Assembly: GCA_963924555.1 (NCBI GenBank)
Contig: OZ004596.1
Location: forward strand, 2,852,001-2,916,000
Reading direction: 5' to 3'
DNA: 64,000 nt
DNA from: Crambe crambe
Taxonomy: Eukaryota; Porifera; Demospongiae; Poecilosclerida; Crambeidae
Below, piece after piece: positions 50,735 to 61,507 of this stretch. The notes beneath the pieces are model-generated. The model did not search any database and had not been told where the DNA came from. It saw only the letters and a list, made by a program, of their open reading frames with translations. Position 1 is the stretch's first letter. Every line of letters starts with the position of its first letter. A program made the position numbers and the translations under genes.

Positions 50735-51062
50735 GAAAAGGTCTTTGCGGTATTTGCATGAAATAAAACTGAACAATCAATGAAGTTGGAAAAGTAAACC
50801 TTTACTTGTAGCTTGCTTATGGCTTGCTAGCTAGCCCTAGCTCTAGCTCTAGCTGTTATACCTATCTGTCAGATAGCTGGTTTATAAAGAAGCAAACCAT
50901 ACCCGCTTGACTTATAATAGAGCCATCAACTGCGCTGAAAGATGGCATGATTAGTAGGCTGGGCCAGCTAGATAGCTCAGCATAGCAGACTGCACAAACT
51001 ATGGCACAGATAGTCTGTGAATTTGGGGAGTTTCCAATCCTGTTCCGTGTCATATCTATGGT
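50735..51062. repeat. Second copy of the 9,440-9,612 repeat
   Basis: Shares CTGAACAATCAATGAAGTTG, TATGGCTTGCTAGCTAGC and the terminal TTTCCAATCCTGTTCCGTG...ATCTATGGTT with the 9.4-kb copy. It carries an extra inner segment of about 150 bp. Confidence 0.6.
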
Positions 51063-52014
51063 TTAGACTAGGCTATCTTGGAACTACAGGGGGTCCCTGA
51101 TTCTCTAAACCTTCCCCATATAACAAGAGATTAGGGGCCCACAACTTTAGAGCCCCCCCCCCCCCCCCCCTATAACACTAGAGGTACTAGGTACTATTAG
51201 GGAGAGAACGTTATCCACCGGGTCAAAGGTCAAAAGGGCGTGCTGTACACATGCGCCATCGCTTTGTATTGTTTTGTTTTTTGTTGTTTTTTTTCTTGCA
51301 GAAGCAATCAAAGAACTCTGGAGAACGACTACTGACTACTGTAGCTAGAATTATAGTATGAGTAATTTTTCCTATTAGCTATTAATAATTGTGCGGATTT
51401 ATAATTATGCGCGCATGAGAAGATTATAACTGAGGTTAACTGTGATACTGAGTCTCCTATATTTTCTGACTGTACCTTGAGTTCTCTAATATATCTTTTT
51501 GGTCCACTTTTTCTTGCAGCTATGTGAGTTGTATAAACTAATAGCTACCATGCATCACAATAAACCAATGTCTACAATTATCTCAAGCATAATACTTAGA
51601 GGGAGGGCTGCCATGTAATATGTATAGGGCTAAGGCTGAGACTGCACATGGTAATAATTTTTCGAAACATAGCTTAAGTTGTATTGTTATGGTACCACTA
51701 CATAAGAGTGTTGTTAATTAGCTCGTATGCAGCACTTTCTCTGAGTTCAAAAGAAAGTATTACATCAGAATGACATTCTTTCAATTTGTATAGTCAAAAG
51801 AAAATAGAAAATAGGTCCTAAGTTAAACAATTTGCAATCCTAGCCATAGGCCTTTAGCTAGCTATAGCCTATAAGTCTGGAGCTGGCTGATGATGGTCAT
51901 ATAGGTCTAATTACAGCTCCTGTTGTATGCATGTGTACAATTGGAATTTACAATCAGTATGTACATTCACTAGACTTATAGTCTTCATCCTGGTACCCTA
52001 CAAGTCTGGAGCTG
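51063..52014. other. Intergenic; poly-C tract and no gene
   Basis: A C-run at about 51,153-51,170 and T-rich tracts at 51,270-51,295. No convincing coding frame on either strand. Confidence 0.5.
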
Positions 52015-52742
52015 GCTGCAATTTAGCCTCGTTCCCAGGCCTTCCTCTCTCACTAGTCTCTCTCACGAAGAAAAGGTAAAGTATTGCACGGGAGGAAAAG
52101 AGGAAGAAGAAGAAAAAAATAAGAGAGAGGAAGGCCTGGTAAAACTTATCATGTGAGGATACAAGCAAATCAATTGCTAGTGGGCGTAGTACAAACCGCA
52201 CCATGACAATATATGGTGACGTCAAAAATCGCCCACGAATTAGAACTAGGCGCGCATAGCGCGGGAAGTAGATGCTGCTGAAAATCACTCCTGAAAGTCA
52301 GTTTAGCGCAGTGATTCTGCTCTGAAAGTTGCTAGCTACGCTAGTAAGTATGTAACCTATGGTTAGATAATTATCTACACTAACTGGCTGTAGTAAAGCT
52401 GTACCAGGACTGGACTGTAGCAGGAATTGCATTCTCTTAGCCTCGGCCCTATCTATGATATCTATCTCTTAGCTATCTCTAAACTCTGCTATGAGATGGA
52501 TCCGACTGTATAGTAGTTGACCGGACTGGACTATGGTACTGTGATCGCGCGGACGTGTAGCTTGGACGTCGACACTGCCCACGCTTAAGTCCTTTCTCCT
52601 TTCTACCCTCACGTGATAAGTTTTACCAGGCCTTGCTCTCTCTTATTTTTCTTCTTCTTCTTTTTCTTTTCCTCCCGTTCGATACTTTACTTTTTCTTTG
52701 TGAGTGAGAGAGGAAGGCCTGGGGACGAGGCTAGCTGCAATT
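52015..52742. mobile_element. Mutator-type element with perfect 9-bp duplication, TAGCCTCG family
   Basis: GCTGCAATT stands at 52,015-52,023 and again at 52,734-52,742. The 710-bp element (52,024-52,733) begins TAGCCTCGTTCCCAGG and ends CCTGGGGACGAGGCTA. Terminal repeats are about 120 bp and include a pyrimidine-rich CTTCTTCTTCT block and CAGGCCTT. No transposase frame, so non-autonomous. The same family is present at 11,255-11,862. Confidence 0.93.
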
Positions 52743-52941
52743 TACATACAGCTCCTGGTGATCTATAGTTGCCTCATCTGCAAGCATGTGGGATCTATAA
52801 TTGCTGTGTGGACTATTGTGTTCTTAGCTGAATGATACAGCCTGTATCATCATAGCTGTAATGGAAACAAAAAAGCGCTGAAGTCTCAGTCTCTCTAAAA
52901 GAACAAAGCAGACACCAACACTGCCAATATTAGCCAAAGGA

Positions 52942-53428
52942 TTGTATAATACTGAGACTCTGCTTCCACCAGGGATTATCAATGCAGGCAACACTTGCTA
53001 CTGTGCTGTCGTTTTTCAATGTCTGTTTAATCATCCATCATTCAGGGTAATTACCCAAGAAATTATTACCGAATACGAGCAAAATCAAGGTGGCCAACCA
53101 GGTAGCTATTTGAGTGTAATGGTGCTATGTTAATTTTGTGCTTGTTAACCTGTTGTTGTTTTTCTGTACAATCATGTGTCTGGAAGTTGTAGTGCTATTG
53201 TGATGAAATATATTTTTGAAAGGTATGTTTACTCTAAAACCTCACACTCTATTCAAACAGGACCCCTTCCTCATGGTCTTCCAGGTAAGACATAATAAAT
53301 TATTATTATTATATCATCGTCAAGCTAATAATTACACAGAAATAAACCCATTATTTAAATATGGGCACCCAGATGATGCACATCTCTTTTTTACATCATT
53401 CTTTGATAAGTTAGAGAACATCACAGAG
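52942..53428 (+). CDS. Ubiquitin-specific protease, 5' part, three exons
   Basis: Exons are about 52,942-53,101, 53,261-53,284 (24 nt) and 53,325-53,428, with GT-AG introns of 159 and 40 nt; phases agree. Exon 1 has GIINAGNTCYCAVVFQCL, the Cys box of USP deubiquitinases with the catalytic Cys in NTCY. Exon 3 has YGHPDDAHLFFTSFFDKLEN, matching the family's QQDAHEF block. A GTATTA donor follows at 53,429. No ATG begins the frame in exon 1, so an upstream exon is likely. The His box is not found in order. At about 54,090-54,120 HCGVAPGAYT resembles a worn HxGxxxGHY, so the gene may be truncated by the Helitron side. Confidence 0.75.
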
Positions 53429-54389
53429 GTATTAGATATAGTAATTGCTACAGCTTAACCATAGGATCTATAATTCATCTTCAAGGGTGAAAAGGCTTAT
53501 TGAGAAAACATGCTATTTTGAAGTGAAAGAAAAGTGCAAGTTCTTATAGTTGAATAATCATGTGTTAAACCCAAACAAATATTGCTTAGAATCCTATGAT
53601 AATCTTACATGTAGAACTGTGATATTTTATTGCAGTAATTTCACTGAAGGACAGTAAAAATGCATTAGCTAGCTGCAAACCCGAGTTACTTGATGTGCAT
53701 GAGCACAAACTTTAAAAGCGAAAAAAAATTATTCAAATTTTGCACGAATGGTTTGATTTTAACTTGTACTGTATGTTACCATACAGTGGCACCAAGTTTT
53801 TTAGCCTGTGAGTCTGTGTTAAGTACTGTTGCCTATACAGAGAAAGGATCAGTGTTCGTTGGGACTTTTACATATATCCATATCCATACATATACAGTTA
53901 AGCTGGAAGTGAATGACATCTGGCCTATGTGTTAATGTGCGCCAGTACACTATAATGATGCCATTCTTTATGTAGCACCACCTTTTTACTTCCAGCTGTG
54001 TCCCGTTTCAAGTGGCACCCCCCTGCACTGTTGTAATCATTATCCTTCTCTACAGTACTTCTTCCTTCAATCATATAAATAAGCTGGGAAGTGCCATTGT
54101 GGTGTTGCTCCTGGTGCTTATACACAGCAGGCTATACATAATGATGCTGTATAACAACTGGCATAATCGCCAAGTATACTTTGTGATGTGCAATAAGTAG
54201 CACTAACACACAATCATAATAGTAAAAGTATTCAAGTAATTATAAGACTGAGCGTACAACTTCAAAGTGTTCAGAATGAAATCTTATGTACATTGCCTTT
54301 TGTGTGACATCATCACATGTGACATCGTCATACATGGTTAAATTTATCCGGGAGGGGGATATTTATGCCAATCATTTACAAAGGAGTAT
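53429..54389. other. Flank between USP exons and the Helitron
   Basis: No confident exon. A possible worn USP His box is at about 54,090-54,120 (plus). TGACATC and CACATGTGA motifs repeat near 54,308-54,332. A Helitron 3' terminus (hairpin followed by CTRR on the minus strand) was looked for and not identified. Confidence 0.35.
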
Positions 54390-54864
54390 TTAGCAAATGT
54401 GCAAAAGCAGACATTTCGATATCAGTACCCCAAGTGTTTATTTTGTCCATATTGGTTCTATTCAAGTAGTCATTGACACTTTTATAGCCATAGGTGCCCA
54501 AGAATTGTTCTATTATGGCCAAACGTACAGCTACATGATGTTTTTGAGTTCCCGTTACTATGTGGGAAAGACAACAAAACCATCTGCTATAATTAATTTT
54601 TTTGTATCTTATTCGGACGTGTCAGAATTACATTGGCACCACCCTGACTTAATCCATTTTTGCAATGATATGGAATATTTAGTACACCACATGCAACTTT
54701 TTGCCACTCTTCGTCCACTGAATGGAATCTACACTCTGGCCACTCTTCCTGTAATATTATGTTTCCATCTATGTGATTGCTTGTGGGAATGCTGTTACTA
54801 CTGCTATGGTTTGCTTTCTTTTCATCTGGTTCATTGGGTTGAGGTGGGTTTGAAATTTTCAAAG
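54390..54864 (-). pseudogene. OTU-like module 2, tandem partial duplicate
   Basis: Directly after module 1 and a short linker, EWPECRFHSVDEEWQKVACG parallels the start of module 1. After a frameshift near 54,575, VTGTQKHHVAVRLAIIEQFL, GYKSVNDYLNRTNMDKIN and WGTDIEMSAFAHLLNT follow the same order as module 1, here with the Trp retained. The region holding the catalytic Cys is damaged, and the stretch after HLLNT, including the His, was not found. The two modules differ too much to be a very recent duplication. Confidence 0.72.
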
Positions 54865-55523
54865 GTTCAACAGCAAGAACAACCTCATAATGAGCTTGTG
54901 GGTGTCTTAGATACAGGGAATTTGATGCTAAGTATGTTTTCACTGTCTTGTCTACGCTGCTAGGTTTGAACCTATCCCAGGTGTCTCTTTGTGTGTCATA
55001 AGAGAATATGCATGTTTTTAGTAAGTGGGCAAGGGTTAGTAATTCTATATCAGTGCCTCACACACCAGTTTTGTCCATTCCACTGCCCTGTATATATCCT
55101 CCAACAGTGGTGTATCTATCTCGAGAACGGCCCCTGATATGTCCTATAATAAGGGGAGCAATATCATTCATGTGCTGCATAATTTTTGCACGTAGCCTCT
55201 GTGTTGGGCTTGTGAACCCATGGTAATGTAAGACAGAGATCGAAACATGCAATTTCCGTCTCCAACTATTATCTTAATTTTATTTTTATCTGGACAAGTG
55301 AGAGGCAAATTGCCACTACCTGGACTCGCTCCATAGCTTCTCTCAAACTGGAACCAAGGGAGCCACAACCGTTGTGCTGCCATTGCTCATCGACTGAATG
55401 AAATTTGAAAGGCCATACCCTTTGTTCCAGCTGAGAGTTGGCTTTGATAGGGTTGTCAACCCTTCTCTTCTTCGCATTGGGCTCAGTGAGCTTGCGCTTG
55501 GAGTGAGTTCTTGGTGCTGGCAC
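54865..55523 (-). pseudogene. OTU cysteine protease module 1 of the Helitron
   Basis: The helicase frame continues into a basic linker (RTHSKRKLTEPNAKKRRVDN). Then come VWPFKFHSVDEQWQHNG, VGDGNCMFRSLSYI (catalytic Asp and Cys), RLRAKIMQHMNDIAPLI, YIQGSGMDKTGV, a TGA in place of the conserved Trp, GTDIELLTLAHLL, and HYEVVLAVEP with the catalytic His. OTU domains act as deubiquitinases, and their presence in animal Helitrons is known. Here frameshifts near 55,330 and 55,200 and the stop disable it. Confidence 0.82.
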
Positions 55524-57009
55524 ATGAAGGTTTTTTTCTATACATTTCCCTCAGTCTATTGATTTCCATGATGCTTTTCCTATTGACCCTGATTGAGTCT
55601 TTGTCCAGAGCAATTAAGTGCAACACAAGAAGCGATTTCACCCTTGAGAGTGCTACGTAAGCCATACCATCAGCAAATACCTTGCTTGATAAGTCTATGA
55701 TAGCACAATCCAAGGATAAACCTTGGCATTTGTGGATTGTAACTGCATAGGCAAGTATGAGGGGAAATTGCTCACGGTAGACAAAGTAATTCTTCATCAC
55801 CATGAACTTTGTCTTTACCTTTTCAATATCACATGGATCATTGATGTGGTCAAATTGAACAGAGATACATCTTGCTGCAATTGCTTTGACTGTGCCAATA
55901 GGTCCATTGACCAAACCTGCTTCTATGTCAATGCGTCTCAGCATGACACGTGCACCAACAGCTAGTTTCAGCGCTGCTTCTAATCCTGCAGTGTTATTGC
56001 AGCCTTTGTTTAGTTTCTCTAGCTTCTCAGTTGCTTTCTTGTTCCACTTGGTTTTGCTCTTTGTTTCATCAACTTCGTCAGTGCACGATATTTTATATAT
56101 TTCTGAGTCCAGGCTTCCAAGCATTTCATTGTTGACTTGGTCGCACTGCTCTCTGGTGGGGAAAAGACAGACAGGATTCATGTCTGAGTTCTTAAGATCA
56201 TGAAAGAGTTCAGGTACAGAACGGTCACTAACACGTTCTTGGAGTGTGCATACTGTTTCCTCAGTCGGAGAACTTTGCCTCACGCTGTCCAGCATTTGTG
56301 AGAACTCCCTGTCTTTCTTTTGTCTCTCGTTGATGGTGAGCTCATCGTATTTGATGGAACTTTTCCATATGTTCACAGATGTCGTGCAGCCAAGTTTGTG
56401 GCATAGTGATTTCTTGGATATCATTTCAAACACAGGACTACCGCTAACAGGCTGCAACTGAAGCAAATCACCTACAAATATAACATTTTCCCCACCGAAC
56501 CAACTGTGTCCACCAAATAGTTCCTCGAGTCTCAGGTGCATGTATGCAAGGTTGAGACTGGAAACCATGGACACTTCATCTACAATAATCATTTTGAGAC
56601 CACGAAGCATGGTCTTCATTATTTTCTGTGAGGCTTTTGAAAGAGACTAGTAACCAGCCTCTTTGCCTTCATGTTCTATAGGCAATTGAAAGAGCCTATG
56701 GATGGTTACTCCACCAACATTGAAGGCAGCCAAACCAGTAGGTGCAGCAACTGCACACGTCAAATCATCAGACGTCCAAATGCCGTCTATGAGCTGTTTC
56801 AGAGCTTCAATGAGAAACGATTTGCCAGTTCCTCCGACACCATTTATGAACACGCAAAGTGGTTCAAATTCACAATGACATTCGTCAGCTTCATGCTGCA
56901 CTTGATGAAGGAGGTGGTCTTTTACACGTTCAAAGATCCTCCTCTGATCAGAATTCAATATCATGACTCTTTCTTGTAAGGTTAGTTTATCAGGCTTTTT
57001 TGCATTCAT
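55483..57009 (-). pseudogene. Helitron PIF1-type helicase
   Basis: The frame at 57,009-56,647 carries LNSDQRRIFERVKDHLL and the Walker A site NGVGGTGKSFLIEAL, then CAVAAPTGLAAFNVGG (motif Ia). After a short break at about 56,640 the 378-residue frame holds MIIVDEVSMVSS (Walker B), FVGDLLQLQPV, LPTREQ-like FPTREQCDQVN, YAVTIHKCQGLSLDCAIIDL and MAYVALSRVKSL (motifs V and VI). All superfamily-1 PIF1 motifs are present. This is the best-preserved part of the element. Confidence 0.88.
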
Positions 57010-57797
57010 GTGACTTTGCCTGACTTAGCAACTCTGGTTCGTCATGATCTTCCTTGTTGATTCCCTCATTTACCTCTCTTGCATCATTGATTTTCTTCAG
57101 AGCCTCCCGTGCTTTCAGTATCTTCTGCAATCTAGAGTGATACTCTGAGCAGCTCTCATTGGCAGGTAAGAAGCGGTTGAATGCTTCCTCTGGTTTTTCA
57201 TTCTCCTGGAGCAAGGAAGCCTCAATTCTAAAGGGAACGAAAAGAAGTATGAGAAGTCTTCCCTCTCCTCTTTTTTGTTTGGATCATAGAGCTTGTATTC
57301 ACAAGTCTAGGTTTTGTAAGCCTCCTGTAAATTCTATCGCCATTACGATCCTTGCTGTACCAATCATAATTAGCTACAAAGTCATGCAGGCAGACATCCT
57401 CCATATCAGCTGGTCTTTTGGGATAGAGGGTATTGAATAGGTCATCCTCAAAGATGTCCTCGCTCTCTGGATTGTTGTCTGCAATTTCCTGCAACACACT
57501 ATGGTTTTTTAACCTGTGACTTCTCTTGTGAGGCATCTTGACACAGATCCACTTTACAGTTGTCAATTTTTCACATAGGTGATCACCAATTAATAAATCG
57601 CTGGCTTCATACAAGCCAGAGTGGAGGGCTCTCACACCAAAGCTCCACAAACGACTGTAGACTCTCTTGTTATCACTTACCTCATTCCATATTTCCTGCA
57701 AGGTGCTTCTTTCAGCTTTGGTGACATAGGCAGTGACATAATAGCTGAGAGCCAAGGAGGACTCAGCCACAAACTGTATGTCAACGTTAGCCTTCAC
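56990..57797 (-). pseudogene. Helitron linker between Rep and helicase
   Basis: Reads VDIQFVAESSLALSYYVTAY then VTKAER, the last Rep-side block, then ADMEDVCLHDFVANYDWYSK, LTKPRLVN and FNRFLPANESCSEYHSRLQK in two frames. The order matches Helitron proteins; a frameshift lies near 57,225. Confidence 0.75.
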
Positions 57798-58690
57798 AGC
57801 AACAAAAGAAGGGGATTGTAATCATTCACCCTTGTCTCGGACTCTGTCCGTGAGAGCTGATAAATTTTTTGGCGCCTTTTGAGCTTTTATTCCGCGCAAT
57901 GTAGCACTGCATTTTCACAGGGCTCACGAGGAAAATTGAATTTGCAAGTGGCATGCAGTATAGATAGAACCACGCTTGACTTGTCGTCTGCAGTAAGCAC
58001 TGCACTTGTGCATTTGGTATCTCGTGACCAGTGAATTCAGTTCAGGATTACTTTCCTTTTCTGGGATGTGGCAAGTAATTCTTTCCTGAATCCAGGCCAG
58101 GATTTTTTCTGGATCGTCCTTACCGATCACAAGTGCATCACGTATCCACAAAAGTACATGGGAATGAGGAGCACCACGTGCTTGGTACTCTTTTTTTCAA
58201 AAGTAATGGTCTACACAGCCCAAAACCTCACCTTTGATCAACACTTTTTGGAAGAAAGCATGAAATTTGTGCGAAAACTGCCTAGAGACAGAAACAGGGT
58301 CCTCTGTGCATAGCTTTCCTATATTGTAACTATCAGGCACATCATTTAAAGACCTGAGATAGCTTACGATGTCATAAGATTCATACTCGGCACAGCTGAA
58401 TGTGAGGAAGAGAGTTAGTGAACCATATTCGCGTACCATACACCTCAGATCACTCTGCCGCACATACCAATACTGCTTTGTGCCACGGACTGACTGAAGC
58501 ATAGTGGATTCCAGATGTTCGTCATTTGATCCCACCTTGTCCAATAAGTTTCCAACAGTGATTTTGAAGATTTCAGTAAGTTGTAAACACATGCTGAAAT
58601 TTCCCTCATTTCTTTCTGCCAAAGCAAGTAAAATATGTAGCGAGGCTCCTTTCTGAATCGAGGGTCTTTATTAAAGAGGCGGGACTATAT
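57790..58690 (-). pseudogene. Helitron Rep region with HUH motif
   Basis: After an FNKDPRFRKEPRYIFYLLWQ segment and a frame change near 58,575 comes GTKQYWYVRQSDLRCMVRE and LFLTFSCAEYESYDIV, the Helitron-like N-terminal block. VLGCVDHYF is followed by an in-frame TGA at 58,197, then EYQARGAPHSHVLLWIRDAL, which has the HUH (HSH) metal site. The next conserved parts are YQMHKCSAYCRR and CKFNFPREPC, the second after a frameshift. Further TAA and TGA codons interrupt LSRTESETRVNDYNPLLLL. Key residues remain visible but the frame is lost at five or more places. Confidence 0.82.
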
Positions 58691-58710
58691 ATATTCGCTG
58701 TGGGAAATTT

Positions 58711-59460
58711 TCACACTGTAAGGGTGATACTTTCCAAACTTTCCATCTGGGAAAGTGTTAGAAAACACATAACATCAAGAAATATTTGACGATTGTCTAA
58801 AGGTTCCTCCTCAACGTGTAAAAGCTTATACAGTTTTATGTCTGAATCAGTATTCAGCTTGTTGTTCAAATTTCTTATCGTGTAACACTGTAATCCAGAT
58901 ATGTCATTATCTGAAGCTTTCTCAAGCATAGTGCTAGAAGCATTACTTACTACTTCTACGACTTCCTTGAGTGTTGTGTCTAGAGAACTGTCATCTACGT
59001 CTTTGTAAAGCCAGTTGATTTGTCGGAGCTTCTCTACAGCTCCCTTGATATCTTTGACATTCACAAGGCTGCGCCACACAATTTTGTTGGTGGTAGGCTT
59101 GCCATTGACTATGATATAGAGTTCAGGACTGGCTAGAGATGTAACTGGCTGGTTAACCTGATCTAAAGTCTCTAGGGTCTTTCCCAGAGGCAAAGGAAAG
59201 AACATTGTACCCTTGCATGCCTGTAATGAGTTGTATATGGGTATTTTATTTGTGTAAGTGCCTAACCTAACAACAGTTTGATAACTTTTGGCACGTTGAA
59301 TGAACTGCTTACTCAAGCAATCCAAATTTTTCAGCTCTTCTGGAATGGGAATCACCTGTAAACCATTGAGCACACAACGTGGTGGCATTTCATCACGTTT
59401 CATACTAGATTTACAGTAGTTGCACATGAAATGTGTCTCATCTGCATGAACTTGAGCCAT
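58711..59460 (-). pseudogene. Helitron DUF6570-like domain
   Basis: A 249-residue open frame begins MAQVHADETHFMCNYCKSS and contains MPPRCVLNGLQVIPIPEEL, LIQRAK-like FIQRAKSYQTVVRLGTYTNK and FFPLPLGKTLETLDQVN. These are the hallmarks of the domain that precedes Rep in many animal and fungal Helitrons. A Cys pair (CNYC) could bind zinc. The frame is open from the Met, but its continuation into Rep is broken near 58,711. Confidence 0.8.
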
Positions 59461-59990
59461 CCATATCTCTGTCCCGACCCCTTCTCCTTACAATGGTCAC
59501 TCATATAAATGGGCTTGAGAGTCCCCAGCCAAATAGTTGAGATCTAGTTCGTTCATATGTAGAAGGCTGTGAAGTGCCACTAACCTTCCCTTCAAGTTAT
59601 TTATAGCCCACAGGTATTGATGACAGATAACAGGATGGGGGTACTTTATCAGGCCAGCTGTGTCAAGCAAGTATCTGTTGGTGAGTCAAACACTGGTCAA
59701 CTACTACCTGTGACTGTTTAGATTATTTTCTCTCCATTGCAGATTTTAACAGTCCTTAAAGATGAAAATTGTGTTTCTTTATGTAGGTCTAGTCCTCAGG
59801 GAAATAGTAACACCAACTCAAACTAAAGAGAGACATGCATATCTACCTTTTGTCAATACAATTCTTTTTATCATAATAGGTCTTGAAAAACTTGTGAGCT
59901 TCAGCAAAAAGATGTTTTATTTGTGACCCTTGTGACCCTTATTTATAGCTGCTGCTCAGTTCATAATGGCTTTACCTGGAAATGTGCAGT
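59461..59990 (-). pseudogene. Helitron N-terminal region and 5' sequence
   Basis: A short minus frame at about 59,510-59,680 reads LDTAGLIKYPHPVICHQYLW and LKGRLVALHSLLHMNELDLN before a TGA. Upstream, CCAACAG may be an acceptor for an intron. The whole block to about 59,990 is repeated, diverged, at 6,985-7,540. Confidence 0.6.
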
Positions 59991-60098
59991 TTCTGCCGAT
60001 GGAAACTTCCGCTGCATGCGCTGCCTAGCTAGCTACGCTGCATATACGCATGTGCATTCGTGTCCCACAATACGCATGCGCAGTGAAAGTTCCGTTCC

Positions 60099-61221
60099 GT
60101 AGAATCATAGATATAAGATGTTTACGGGATTGGAAACGGATCACGTGCTCTCGTTAGCAACTAACAACCGAGGCGCGTTGACAGCTGAATGACATAGCAC
60201 TTTTGTCAAAGTTGCTGTTCTGACAAGATCCGTGAGGTAAGACTTATGCCAATGATACTATAATACACTAGGGCATAGATTTACTGTATGAAATAAATTT
60301 CAGCTCAGATTTTCAAGTTTATTCCTACAAATACTACTGTAGTGGTTAATGGGACTGTAATCCCTCTCACGCTTGATGGAATCAATTGCTGTTGCCCATT
60401 TTCTGATCAAAAGGCATGTAAACTTTAGCTACATGGAATAGTAATGTTGGTTTTTGTATTAGCTGACATATATTGTCTCTAGCATTTGCAAGTGGTGTTA
60501 AAACTGTAATCCCTCTCCCAAGAAATAGATTAACAATATTGCAACTGTATTAGTGATTTCAGGGAAAGGATAGAACAGTAAATGGAATTGGTGCATTCGT
60601 TTTCTATACAATAGTCATCCTATGGAGATGGCAAGCTTACTATATTTCCCCCCTAATATCCATAGGGTCCACAGGACAGCTGACTGAGCCGAATTCTTGA
60701 GGTGGATGGTGTCAAAACCCAACAGCCAAAAGCTGGAAGTATTGCAATAATGTTGATGAGGGAGAACTGAGCAGAAACTGGCTGATAACTTTGGGGCAAA
60801 ATTATCTAGCTATAATAATAATGAATTTATGTCTAATTTTAATACCAAAAGTCATTCTGGCCTTTCTTTCAAATCAATCACATAAAATTAACGTATAATG
60901 AGCAATGATAGGTACTCGTAGTTATAATTACAAGGAAAAAAGTTATGAATAATTAATAACTTCCTTCCTCAGACTCTCCAACTTCAACTCTCTGACTCTT
61001 CACTTCTTCAATACCTTCCTCTTAGCTTACTTGTACTATTCTGTGAGCTGTAGGGGCAGAACATCACTTTAACTGCCTTGAAAGGAGTGAATATTGATCT
61101 CTTTTCACAACGATTAATATAATTAGTGCTGCATGCGCGTGCGCATCTGTCAACGCGCCACGGTTGTGCAGTTCATTGGGCGTTTCCAATCCCGTAAAAC
61201 CTCTTATATCTATGGTAGAAT
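60099..61221. mobile_element. DNA transposon with 7-bp duplication, CATAGATATAAGA family
   Basis: GTAGAAT stands at 60,099-60,105 and 61,215-61,221. The 1,109-bp element between starts CATAGATATAAGATGTTTAC and ends with the inverse of CATAGATATAAGAGGTTTTA; GGGATTGGAAAC follows in both arms. Imperfect pairing reaches about 80 bp (AACCG(A/T)GGCGCGTTGACAG). Other ends of the family occur near 2,337, 2,996, 9,600, 9,990 and 51,060. No transposase frame; the superfamily is undecided (7-8 bp duplications suit P or hAT). Confidence 0.88.
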
Positions 61222-61507
61222 AGTGAGGCCCCTTATTTTAACGGTAAAATAGGGCCCTTTCTCACGTTCTTTTTCATAACCTTTGGGCCAAGGGCCGCCA
61301 AATTAGCATGAAAATGCACCCCCCCCCCCCCAATAAAAAAAATGTATATAATATAACTGATGATAGATAGCTAGTGCAAGGCTGCATTATAACAGATGGT
61401 TCTTTCCAACATTCAAAAGACAGTTATTAAATAGAAATTTGTATGCCAATGATAACAACAAAGAAAGTCAGTGAAAATGAATGAATTAGCTAATGCAATA
61501 GTAAAAT
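61222..61507. other. Short flank with hairpin and poly-C
   Basis: A small stem (GGCCCCTTATTTT / AAAATAGGGCCC) lies at 61,227-61,258 and a C-run at about 61,318-61,331. No gene. Confidence 0.5.

Larger units (their letters stand above)
54390..59700 (-). pseudogene. Large decayed Helitron (Rep-helicase with OTU modules)
   Basis: In minus-strand order this run holds an N-terminal region, a DUF6570-like domain, the Helitron-like N-terminal and HUH Rep region, a linker, PIF1-type helicase and two OTU-like Cys-protease modules. Helitrons are rolling-circle DNA transposons whose Rep nicks DNA and whose helicase unwinds it (known). The single ancestral frame is broken by multiple stops and frameshifts, so this copy cannot act on its own. 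Termini (5' TC, 3' hairpin-CTRR) were not located. A piece of its 5' region is also found at 6,985-7,540. The parts are listed separately. Confidence 0.88.

Noticed and set aside
54397-54963. 188-codon plus-strand frame
   Set aside because: Antisense to the OTU modules of the Helitron, which account for the sequence; the peptide has no family resemblance.
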